Assembly: GCA_039030335.1 (NCBI GenBank)
Contig: JBCCEJ010000061.1
Span: forward strand, 1-33,919
DNA length: 33,919 nucleotides
From: JBCCEJ01 sp039030335
GTDB lineage: Bacteria; Pseudomonadota; Gammaproteobacteria; HK1
Direction: 5' to 3'
In this document: one piece after another, positions 24,951 to 32,268 of the stretch
How the letters are laid out: every line of letters begins with the position of its first letter
Position numbering within the stretch: position 1 is the first letter of the stretch
Translations under genes and position numbers: made by a program
The notes under the pieces: model-generated
What the model was told of the DNA's origin: nothing
Database searches by the model: none
What the model saw: only the letters and a program-made list of their open reading frames with translations

Positions 24951-27002
24951 GTGTCCACGGCTGCTGCACTTGGCGCTTCACCCCTCCCGGCGTTTGCCGC
25001 CATCGAACCAGAACGATTGGAGGCGGCGATTCGAGCGTCGCTGACGACCGCGCACGCCAACCTCGAAACATTGCTCGGCGACACGGGCGCCCGACAGAGC
25101 GATTTGATCATGGCGCTCGAGGGCATCGTCGCGGAACTCGAGCAGCACTGGTCCACATTGCGGCACCTGCATTCGGTGGCAGACTCACCACCTGTGCGGG
25201 CCGCGTATCAGAGCTGCCTCGGCGATATCACCGCATTCCACCCGGAGGTCGCGCAAAGTCCCGCGTTGTTCGAAGCGCTGACGCGGCCGGCCGCGGCGGC
25301 GGCGCCAGTGGTTGACGCGGGCCAGCCGGTGCTAGACGCCGCGCGCGAGCTACGCCTGCGCGACATGCGTCTCGCCGGTGCCGACCTGGACTCGACGACC
25401 CGGGCCAGGGTCGCCACCTTGAAAGCTGAACTGGCGGACTTGAGCAACCGCTTCTCAACCAATGTGCTCGATGCGTCACAAGCCTGGACGCTAGAGGTCC
25501 GGGAGAGTGAACTGGAAGGCCTTCCAGAGCATACCCGGCACGCCGCGGCACAGGCGGCGGCAGACGCTGAGCAGTCTGGCTTCCTGCTGAAACTCGACGC
25601 CCCGACCTACCTCGCCGTTATGCAACATGCCGCCCACCGCCCCTTGCGCGAGCAGCTCTACCGGGCCTGGGTCACCCGCGCATCGGACCAGTTCAGCGCG
25701 GCGACGCAATTCGACAATTCGCAGCTGATGGAAGCGATCCTCGGTAAACGCCATGAACTCGCCGGACTGCTCGGGTTCGAGACCTTTGCCCACCTGTCAG
25801 TGGCGAGCAAGATGGCGGTTTCCCCCGCCGAGGTGCTCGACTTCCTTCGTGCGCTGCTGGCGCGCGCGCGACCGGCCGCGCAAACCGAGCTCACGGCTCT
25901 GACCCGCTTTGCGCAGGACAACGGGCATGCCGCCGGCGGCGGCCAGTTGGCGCCTTGGGACATCGCATTCTGGTCGGAGCGCCAGCGCGAACGTTCTCTC
26001 GGGCTCGACCAGAACGAATTACGCCCGTACTTCCCGCTCACGGCCGTGCTGGATGGCATGTTTGCGATCCTGCACGACATCTACGGCATCAGCGTCGAGG
26101 CGGTGCCGGCGCCCGATACCTGGCATGCCGATGTCCGGGTACTGCAGGTCGCAGACGCCGGGGGCGCTCCGCGCGGCTATCTGGTTCTCGACCCGTTTGC
26201 CAGAAACGGCAAACGCAGCGGCGCATGGATGGACGAATGCCGACTGCGCTGTCTGCGCGGGAAGGTATTGCAGCTGCCGGCTGCGTACCTGACCTGCAAC
26301 TTCACACCGCCCCCCAGCGGCGGCGAGGCAGAGCTCACGCACGACGAAGTACTGACGTTGTTTCACGAGACCGGCCACGGACTGCACCATCTGCTTACAG
26401 ACGTCGAGATCCCGAGTATCGGCGGCATCAATGGCGTCGCCTGGGACGCCGTCGAGCTGCCGAGCCAGTTGCTGGAGAACTGGTGTTGGGAGCCCGCTGC
26501 CCTCGCGCGCCTCACCCGTCACACTCAGACCGGGGCGCAGCTCGACGACGCCACCGTGTCACGACTGCGCGACGCCCGCACCTACCAGGCCGGCCTGGCG
26601 TTCGTGCGCCAACTCGAATTCGCGCTGTTCGATATGCATCTGCATCTGGACTATGAGCCTTCCGCGGACGCCAACTTCGTCGCCGCTACGCTGAGTCGGG
26701 TTCGCGAAGCAGCTGCCGTGTACCCGGTGCCCGACTACTACCGTTTCGCGCACGCCTTCAGCCACATCTTCGCGGGCGGCTACGCGGCGGGTTATTACAG
26801 CTACAAGTGGGCCGAAGTCCTCGCGAGCGACGCCTTCGCAAGCTTCGAGGAGACCGGCCTCTTCGCAACGCAGACCGGCATGGCCTTCAGGACCGCTTTC
26901 CTGGCCCGGGGCGGCAGTGCGCCGGCCGCGGAGCTGTATCGGGAGTTCCGCGGGCGCGACGCCACCATCGACGCCTTGCTCCGCCATAACGGGCTCGACT
27001 GA
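24951..27002 (+). CDS. prlC: Oligopeptidase A (M3-family zinc metallopeptidase)
   Basis: This cytoplasmic zinc peptidase degrades short peptides, including cleaved signal peptides. The protein of 683 residues (680 in E. coli) contains the zinc motif as LFHETGHGLHHLL, with H472, E473 and H476. GGINGVAWDAVELPSQLLENW and a C-terminal FAHAFSHIFAGGYAAGYYSYKW follow, all typical of the M3 family. The start is a GTG at 24951 with GAGGAGA about 5 bases upstream. It ends 14 bp before the SH3-domain gene, so the two may be co-transcribed. Confidence 0.95.
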   Translation: MSTAAALGASPLPAFAAIEPERLEAAIRASLTTAHANLETLLGDTGARQSDLIMALEGIVAELEQHWSTLRHLHSVADSPPVRAAYQSCLGDITAFHPEVAQSPALFEALTRPAAAAAPVVDAGQPVLDAARELRLRDMRLAGADLDSTTRARVATLKAELADLSNRFSTNVLDASQAWTLEVRESELEGLPEHTRHAAAQAAADAEQSGFLLKLDAPTYLAVMQHAAHRPLREQLYRAWVTRASDQFSAATQFDNSQLMEAILGKRHELAGLLGFETFAHLSVASKMAVSPAEVLDFLRALLARARPAAQTELTALTRFAQDNGHAAGGGQLAPWDIAFWSERQRERSLGLDQNELRPYFPLTAVLDGMFAILHDIYGISVEAVPAPDTWHADVRVLQVADAGGAPRGYLVLDPFARNGKRSGAWMDECRLRCLRGKVLQLPAAYLTCNFTPPPSGGEAELTHDEVLTLFHETGHGLHHLLTDVEIPSIGGINGVAWDAVELPSQLLENWCWEPAALARLTRHTQTGAQLDDATVSRLRDARTYQAGLAFVRQLEFALFDMHLHLDYEPSADANFVAATLSRVREAAAVYPVPDYYRFAHAFSHIFAGGYAAGYYSYKWAEVLASDAFASFEETGLFATQTGMAFRTAFLARGGSAPAAELYREFRGRDATIDALLRHNGLD

Positions 27003-27016
27003 GCGGCGCTCCCCCG

Positions 27017-27904
27017 ATGTTTCTGCGCGTTCCGCCCGTTTGTTTCCGTCTGAGCCAGCTACTGCGAGCCGGCAGCGCGGTGGTCGTGCTGTTCGCCAGC
27101 GCTCCAGCACTAAGCGAGACTCGATACGTTACCGATGACATCGAGGTGGGTGTCCACACGGACAGCCGCCCGGATAGCGCGGTTATCGCACTGGTGCGCT
27201 CTGGCACCGCCGTCACGGTCCTCGAATCCAGCGGGCAATTCTTGCGGGTACGCGTCGACGGCGGTGTCGAGGGTTGGATGGACCAGCATTATCTTCAATC
27301 GGACCGCGCAAGCGCGGCGCCGGCGGTCGAGGCCACGGGGTCCAATGAAGCGCTGGAGGCGGAGCTCGGCGCCCTCAGAGCGGAAGTCGAACGGCTGAAG
27401 AGCGACCTCATCGATAGCGAGGAAAACCGACAGCGTCAGATCAAGAGTCTCAGTCGGGAGTCCGAAAATGAAATCCAGGCGCTCCGGCGGGAACTCGAAG
27501 CGCAGCGCGTACTGCGCGCGGCTGGAGAGGCTGCCGGCCCGCCGCGCGCCGCGACGCAGTCTCTGAGCGACAAGGTGCGCGAACTCAACGCCGAACTGGC
27601 GCGGCTGCGCTCGCAGGGTGAGTCCGGCGGTCAGCTGACCAGTGACGCGCTCCGGCAGATGGAGCGGATGGCCGAGGAATCGCGCGAAGCCAAGGTGAAG
27701 CTCGCGCAGGCCGAGAGCAGGGCCCGACGTCTCGCCAAGGCCGCGCTGACGCAGTCAGCACCGGCGCCAGCGCCGCCGTTGCTCGAACAACTGAACGGTT
27801 GGCACTGGGCCATCGCGCTCTCCGCACTGGTGCTCGTATTCGGACTCGGCAATCTTTGGGCGGAATTTCTGGTCAGGCGCAGGCACGGCGGTTTTCGCAT
27901 GTAG
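27017..27904 (+). CDS. SH3-domain membrane protein with coiled coil (TIGR04211/YgiM-like)
   Basis: The 295-residue protein has a signal peptide (about 1-33, ending ALS-ETRYV). A bacterial SH3 domain follows (YVTDDIEVGVHTDSRPDSAV to GVEGWMDQHYLQ, about 36-95). A long coiled coil at about 110-240 is rich in Glu, Arg and Leu heptads. A single membrane helix near the C-terminus (WAIALSALVLVFGLGNLWAE) is followed by a basic tail. This order matches the gammaproteobacterial YgiM-like family. It would be anchored in the inner membrane with the SH3 domain in the periplasm. The function is unknown. It lies between prlC and ubiD. Confidence 0.88.
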   Translation: MFLRVPPVCFRLSQLLRAGSAVVVLFASAPALSETRYVTDDIEVGVHTDSRPDSAVIALVRSGTAVTVLESSGQFLRVRVDGGVEGWMDQHYLQSDRASAAPAVEATGSNEALEAELGALRAEVERLKSDLIDSEENRQRQIKSLSRESENEIQALRRELEAQRVLRAAGEAAGPPRAATQSLSDKVRELNAELARLRSQGESGGQLTSDALRQMERMAEESREAKVKLAQAESRARRLAKAALTQSAPAPAPPLLEQLNGWHWAIALSALVLVFGLGNLWAEFLVRRRHGGFRM

Positions 27905-27952
27905 GCGGCCACCGCCGCGCCTGCGAAGCTTGAGAACAATGGGCGACAACCT

Positions 27953-29416
27953 TTGCAATACACCGATCTGAGGAGCTTCATCGACGGGCTGCGCGAACGC
28001 GGTCAGCTCGTCGAAGTGGACGCGCCCGTAGACCCGCATCTCGAGATGACGGCCATCTGCGACCGCGTGCTGCGCAAGGCTGGACCAGCCCTTCTGTTCA
28101 AGCAGCCGAAGGGGTTTTCGACCCCGGTTCTCGGCAATCTCTTCGGGACGCCAGAACGCGTCGCGTGGGGCATGGGCGCAGAGCACACGAGCGCGCTACG
28201 CGGCATCGGCCAGATGCTGGCCGACCTGAAAGAGCCGAAACCGCCCCGCGGTCTGAGCGAGGCGTGGCAGGCCCTCCCGCTCCTCAAGAAAGTGCTGGCA
28301 ATGGCACCGAGACGCACGGGTCGACCGCCGTGGTACGCCAATCAGCAGACCGGCGCCGCAGTCGACCTCGGCGAAATTCCAGTGCAAACCTGCTGGCCCG
28401 GAGACGTGGGCCCGCTGGTGACCTGGGCACTGGTCGTCACCCGCGGTCCAGACAAGGAGCGTCAGAATATCGGCATCTACCGTATGCAGGTGATCGACCG
28501 CAACCGGCTCATCATGCGCTGGCTCGCTCATCGTGGGGGCGCGCTGGACTACGCCGCGTGGCGACGCGCGCACCCCGGCGAACCCTTCCCCGTAGCTATC
28601 GCGCTCGGGGCCGATCCGGCGACCCTCCTGGCGGCGGTGACACCGGTACCCGACACGCTCTCGGAGTTCGCGTTCGCCGGGTTACTGCGAGGCAGCCGCA
28701 CGGCGGTAACCGAGGTCCTGGACGGGCGTCTGCAGGTTCCGGCGAGCGCCGAGTACGTTCTGGAGGGTCACATCCACCCGGGGGACGAGGCCGACGAAGG
28801 TCCGTTTGGCGATCACACCGGCTACTACAACGAGGTGGAGCGCTTCCCGGTCTTCACGGTCAGCAAGATGTGGAATCGCGACAGTCCCATCTACCACAGC
28901 ACCTACACCGGCCGGCCACCCGATGAGCCGGCCGTGCTTGGGCTCGCGCTGAACGAGGTGTTCGTGCCGCTGCTGCAAAAGCAGTTTCCCGAGATCGTCG
29001 ATTTCTATCTACCGCCCGAGGGCTGCTCCTATCGCGTCGCGATCGTGTCGATGCGTAAGCAATACGCCGGGCACGCGAAGCGCATCATGCTCGGAGTGTG
29101 GTCCTACCTGCGGCAGTTCATGTACACGAAGTTCGTCATAGTCGTCGATGACGACATCGATACGCGTCGCTGGGAAGACGTGATCTGGGCCATGTCTACC
29201 CGTATGGATCCGGTCCGCGATATGACCTTTGTGGAAAATACCCCCATCGACTATCTGGATTTCGCCTCACCCGTTGCCGGTCTCGGTTCGAAGGTGGGGC
29301 TCGACGCAACGAACAAGTGGCCCGGGGAGACGGCGCGCGACTGGGGTGAGCCAATTCGCATGTCGTCGGACGTCGCGGCACGCGCTGCCGCAGTTTGCGA
29401 AGCGCTGGGACTGTAG
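27953..29416 (+). CDS. ubiD: UbiD-family 4-hydroxy-3-polyprenylbenzoate decarboxylase
   Basis: UbiD removes the carboxyl group of the ubiquinone precursor using prenylated FMN made by UbiX. The 487-residue protein begins QYTDLRSFIDGLRERGQLVE. It contains NIGIYRMQVIDRNRLIMRWL and HRGGALDYA near 180-200, EGPFGDHTGYYNEVERFPVF with the conserved Glu at residue 282, and a C-terminal DATNKWPGET. These are the family signatures. The only start that gives a normal N-terminus is a TTG at 27953, with no convincing ribosome-binding site. The nearby ATG at 27939 is out of frame. Length is close to the 497 of E. coli UbiD. No ubiX is present in this window. Confidence 0.93.
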   Translation: MQYTDLRSFIDGLRERGQLVEVDAPVDPHLEMTAICDRVLRKAGPALLFKQPKGFSTPVLGNLFGTPERVAWGMGAEHTSALRGIGQMLADLKEPKPPRGLSEAWQALPLLKKVLAMAPRRTGRPPWYANQQTGAAVDLGEIPVQTCWPGDVGPLVTWALVVTRGPDKERQNIGIYRMQVIDRNRLIMRWLAHRGGALDYAAWRRAHPGEPFPVAIALGADPATLLAAVTPVPDTLSEFAFAGLLRGSRTAVTEVLDGRLQVPASAEYVLEGHIHPGDEADEGPFGDHTGYYNEVERFPVFTVSKMWNRDSPIYHSTYTGRPPDEPAVLGLALNEVFVPLLQKQFPEIVDFYLPPEGCSYRVAIVSMRKQYAGHAKRIMLGVWSYLRQFMYTKFVIVVDDDIDTRRWEDVIWAMSTRMDPVRDMTFVENTPIDYLDFASPVAGLGSKVGLDATNKWPGETARDWGEPIRMSSDVAARAAAVCEALGL

Positions 29417-29431
29417 TGCCGGGCGCCCGCA

Positions 29432-29464
29432 TTGGTGGCTGGCACCAGCACGGCGTGCTATCCT
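29432..29464 (+). promoter_or_regulatory. Possible promoter for rpmE
   Basis: TTGGTG (29432-29437) and TGCTAT (29456-29461) are separated by 18 bp in the short gap before rpmE. The -10 match is weak, so this is a candidate only. Confidence 0.3.
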
Positions 29465-29495
29465 TTTCTGCTGTCCGGTAACGAAACTTGCAGCC

Positions 29496-29702
29496 ATGAA
29501 AGCAGAAATCCACCCAGACTACCGTGATGTCAAAGTCGTCTGCGGCTGCGGAATGACGTTTACGACGCGCTCAACCTCCAGGCAGGAAGAGCTGCATCTG
29601 GACGTCTGCTCGCAGTGTCATCCCTTCTATACTGGGAAGCAGAAGATGATGGATACGGCTGGCCGCGTCGACAAATTCCGTCGCAAATACGGTCGAGCCT
29701 GA
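29496..29702 (+). CDS. rpmE: 50S ribosomal protein bL31
   Basis: The 68-residue protein begins MKAEIHPDYRDVKVVCGCG and has the four zinc-binding cysteines of the C+ (zinc) form: C16 and C18 in VVCGCG, and C38 and C41 in DVCSQC. HPFYTGKQKMMDTAGRVDKF follows. It forms part of the bridge between ribosomal subunits. The ATG at 29496 gives the exact family start; the longer open frame upstream lies over the ubiD end. A T-run hairpin follows 59 bp after the stop. Confidence 0.97.
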   Translation: MKAEIHPDYRDVKVVCGCGMTFTTRSTSRQEELHLDVCSQCHPFYTGKQKMMDTAGRVDKFRRKYGRA

Positions 29703-29761
29703 TCCGCGCCCGGCGCGGCCAGATGGCGGCGCCCGGGCAATTGCATGCGAGTGGGTGTAAG

Positions 29762-29783
29762 GGCGCGCTAAAGCGCCTTTTTT
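29762..29783 (+). terminator. Intrinsic terminator after rpmE
   Basis: GGCGC (29762-29766), a 6-base loop GCTAAA, GCGCC (29773-29777), then TTTTTT (29778-29783). This is a short but complete rho-independent signal. Confidence 0.75.
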
Positions 29784-29840
29784 GTGCTTCACTTTGAGTA
29801 GTCCCGTTGAACTCCGAAAGCGGCATCGGGTCAATAACAA

Positions 29841-29961
29841 CAACGACGCCGCACCGGCTGATTACCCACCTCCCTAGGTAGTCAGCTCAGTCCGCCCCCC
29901 CAGGCGGGCGACCTTACCCCGGATTCCCCCTTCCCCCCCGACTGGTCCGGGGTTTTTTTTT
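29841..29961 (+). ncRNA. Candidate small RNA with three C-rich hairpin loops
   Basis: This intergenic stretch folds by eye into three hairpins. Hairpin 1 has an 11-bp stem (29856-29866 with 29877-29887, two G-U pairs) and the loop CACCTCCCTA. Hairpin 2 has CCGCC/GGCGG (29892-29896, 29903-29907) plus flanking pairs and the loop CCCCCA. Hairpin 3 is an intrinsic terminator: CCCCGGA/TCCGGGG (29917-29923, 29946-29952), a 22-base loop rich in C, then nine T. CACCTCCC is complementary to Shine-Dalgarno GGGAGGTG. No frame here looks coding. C-rich loops are known in trans-acting RNAs such as sX13 of Xanthomonas, of about 115 nt, and the length here is similar. A terminator precedes it and the cytochrome c4 promoter follows it. 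The 5' end is uncertain because I see no good promoter; TTGAAC at 29807 is the best -35. Confidence 0.6.
29917..29961 (+). terminator. Intrinsic terminator of the candidate small RNA
   Basis: CCCCGGA pairs with TCCGGGG (7 bp) and is followed by nine T (29953-29961). The 22-base loop TTCCCCCTT-type sequence is unusually long and C-rich. It is the last hairpin of the candidate RNA. It would also isolate the cytochrome c4 promoter from transcription upstream. Confidence 0.75.
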
Positions 29962-30005
29962 GTGTGAGGCCTGTACACGGGCCGTGCGACACCCCCTCGG
30001 TCGGA

Positions 30006-30035
30006 TTGAAAAACTGACCCGTGGGCGCTTAGAAT
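30006..30035 (+). promoter_or_regulatory. Sigma-70-type promoter for the cytochrome c4 gene
   Basis: TTGAAA (30006-30011) and TAGAAT (30030-30035) are separated by 18 bp. Transcription would start near 30042, leaving a leader of about 85 bases before the preferred start at 30128. Confidence 0.55.
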
Positions 30036-30127
30036 TGGGGCTTTGCGGCGTCCTTCACGGCGCGTGGCGGAAACGGCTTACGCGATACCTGATGCCTAAG
30101 ATTTTCAACTACTTAACGTCAATTGGT

Positions 30128-30760
30128 ATGCGACATCTGAGACTTTTCCAGCGAACTTCCTCGCTGATCTGTGCGGCGGTGTTTGCCGCGCTCAGCCTGT
30201 ACGGCGGAACGGCTGCGGCCGGCGACGCCGCGAGCGGCAAAGCCAAGGCTGGTACATGCGCCGGTTGCCACGGCCTGGAAGGCCACAGCGGGCAACCCAT
30301 CTGGCCCCATCTGGCGGGGCAGAGTGAGTCCTATCTCGCTCAGCAACTGCGCCACTTCAAATCGAAGGCCAGGGACAGTGCGCAGATGTATCCGATGGTC
30401 ATGAATCTGAGCAATTCGGATATGGACGACCTCGCGGCCTGGTTCGCATCGCTGTCGCCCGCTACCGGGCTGGCGGATCCGAGCGTGGTCGCGGAAGGTG
30501 AACGGCTTTACCGAGCCGGCGATCCCAATAGTGGCGTGCCGGCTTGCATGAGCTGTCACGGCCCGGCCGGGAAAGGCATGAATTCGGCGGCGTTCCCAGC
30601 CGTATCCGGGCAACATGCGCAGTACTCGCTCACGCAGTTGAAAGCCTTCGCGAGCGGGCAGCGGGCAACGGATCCGGCTGGCATGATGCGCCAGATTTCA
30701 GCGCGTTTGAGCGAGAGTCAGATGCGTGCGGTATCGGAGTACATGGCGGGACTCCGCTAG
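30128..30760 (+). CDS. Di-haem cytochrome c4
   Basis: The 210-residue protein has a signal peptide (basic RHLRLFQR, then a hydrophobic stretch, cleavage likely after GTAAA) and two haem c motifs: CAGCH at 44-48 and CMSCH at 140-144. The two halves are homologous domains, each with later Met residues that can serve as axial ligands (YPMVMNLSNSDMDDLAAW and GMMRQISARLSESQMRAV). Cytochrome c4 carries electrons in the periplasm to terminal oxidases. An ATG at 30092 is an alternative start, and neither start has a clear ribosome-binding site. A dsbA gene follows, the pairing known from Pseudomonas. Confidence 0.92.
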   Translation: MRHLRLFQRTSSLICAAVFAALSLYGGTAAAGDAASGKAKAGTCAGCHGLEGHSGQPIWPHLAGQSESYLAQQLRHFKSKARDSAQMYPMVMNLSNSDMDDLAAWFASLSPATGLADPSVVAEGERLYRAGDPNSGVPACMSCHGPAGKGMNSAAFPAVSGQHAQYSLTQLKAFASGQRATDPAGMMRQISARLSESQMRAVSEYMAGLR

Positions 30761-31126
30761 CCGGCGGTTTAACCCCGCGGGCCGGGCGGAGTGAGTACTG
30801 CCCGGTCGCCCTCGATACCGCAAGCCCATCGCTCTGGCAGGCGTGGCCGAGCAGTACCGTATGCCGCTCCCGGCGCCAAAGTCGGTGCCAGAACCGTTCG
30901 TTCAGCAGGCGGTCCGGCTATGCGGCCGGCGACGCTTCGCCAGAATGCCTGCACCGGCTCGATCGCGGAATTGCGGTCAGCGTTGCGGCCGGCACTTTGC
31001 ACGGAGTTGGCTGTCAAAGTTCGGCGGGTGGGGCTGGATCGCGCCATCGCCACCCAGCTTCGCAATCGGCAGGGCTTTTCGTTCGTCTTCCAGTCCAGCG
31101 CCTTCTCAAGTTCGGAGATATCCCCT
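30761..31126. other. Spacer between cytochrome c4 and dsbA; no gene recognised
   Basis: The 366 bp hold several long open frames on both strands, as expected in GC-rich DNA, but none has a recognisable start, family motif or signal. The dsbA frame is open back to 30791, yet the encoded part shows no conserved character. It could be the remains of a lost gene. Confidence 0.45.
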
Positions 31127-31756
31127 ATGCGTTTCTTGTTGTTGCTAGCCCTTGCTCTGCTATTCGTACAGTCCGCCGCCGCTCTCGGTGCGAAGGACGT
31201 CGAGGGCATGTACCGCAACATCAACCCGCCCCTGCCAACCGCGAACCCGGACAAGGTCGAGGTGCTCGAGGTGTTCTGGTACCGGTGCCCGCATTGCAAC
31301 CGCTTTCAGAGCTACGTCAAGGCGTACGAGAAGGAAATGCCGGACTACGTCGATTTCCGCCGCATGCCGGCGGTGCTGCGAGACAACTGGATTCCACAGG
31401 CCAAGATGTACTTCACCGCCGAGGCGCTCGGAGTGCTGGAAGATCTGCATCCACTAATCTTCAACGCGATCCATAGCGAGCGTCGACCGATGTCCAAACT
31501 CGCGGATATCAAAGCTTTCTTCGTCGAAAACGGGGTAGACGCCGTCAAGTTCGACGCGACCTGGCACTCTTTCCATACGGACGCAGCCGTGCGGCAGGCA
31601 GATGCGCAAACGCGGCGTTACGGTATCACCGGGGTTCCAACCGTGATTATCAACGGCCGCTATCGCACTTCCGGTCAGGTCGCCGGCAGCTACGATGCGG
31701 TGCTTGAAGTGATCCGGGCGCTGGTCGAAGAAGAACGCAGCCGCATCAGCAAGTAG
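31127..31756 (+). CDS. dsbA: Thiol:disulfide interchange protein DsbA
   Basis: DsbA introduces disulfide bonds into proteins in the periplasm. The 209-residue protein has a signal peptide (MRFLLLLALALLFVQSAAA), the active site CPHC at 54-57 within EVFWYRCPHCNRF, and the cis-proline loop TGVPTVIIN opposite it. The helical insertion between them is of normal size. The ATG at 31127 has GGAGA about 8 bases upstream. It lies downstream of cytochrome c4 on the same strand, and both encode periplasmic redox proteins. Confidence 0.95.
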   Translation: MRFLLLLALALLFVQSAAALGAKDVEGMYRNINPPLPTANPDKVEVLEVFWYRCPHCNRFQSYVKAYEKEMPDYVDFRRMPAVLRDNWIPQAKMYFTAEALGVLEDLHPLIFNAIHSERRPMSKLADIKAFFVENGVDAVKFDATWHSFHTDAAVRQADAQTRRYGITGVPTVIINGRYRTSGQVAGSYDAVLEVIRALVEEERSRISK

Positions 31757-31801
31757 CTCCGCCGTCAGGCGTGGGCGCTCAGCCTGCGTCTGGCTCGCCG
31801 A

Positions 31802-32104
31802 TTATCGCTCGATGGAAAACAGCGTCTCGAAGTTTGCGATCTGCAGGATTTTAGATATTTCAGGTCCGCAGTTCGCAAGCGTGACGTTGCCAGCCTCGCC
31901 GCCTACCGCTTCACGCAGCATCAGCAGCATGCCGAGCGCCGAACTATCCATGTACAGCGTGCGCGCAAGGTCGACCCGCACCTCGCTGGTTCTTCCGCGC
32001 AGGCTCGACTGAACATCGATGAATTCCCGATGAATCTGCATATCGAAACGCTCGGGCATGGAGATCGAGATAGCGCCGTCAAATTGGGATTCGCTGACTT
32101 CCAA
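31802..32104 (-). CDS. STAS-domain protein (anti-anti-sigma-factor type)
   Basis: About 100 residues form a single STAS domain: AISISMPERFDMQIHREF, EVRVDLARTLYMDSSALGML with the serine pair where such proteins are phosphorylated, and a C-terminal SKILQIANFETLFSIE. SpoIIAA/RsbV-like proteins act in partner-switching with a kinase and an anti-sigma factor. No partner gene is in this window. The open frame reaches 32356, but the upstream part is low-complexity and basic. I choose the TTG at 32104, which has GAGG about 10 bases before it; a GTG a few codons earlier is also possible. It is convergent with dsbA. Confidence 0.8.
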   Translation of the reverse strand: MEVSESQFDGAISISMPERFDMQIHREFIDVQSSLRGRTSEVRVDLARTLYMDSSALGMLLMLREAVGGEAGNVTLANCGPEISKILQIANFETLFSIER

Positions 32105-32268
32105 AGGGCTTGACCTCACACGTCTGGGACCGACGCCTGCCAGCTGCTTTCGGCCCGTTGGGTCCGAACAAACAACCGCCGGAACGCCGGCCTGGATGCT
32201 CACTGCATCGTCATCAGCCGGTGATGCTTGAGCCCATCGACGCGGCAATTCATCGGTGGTGGGACACG

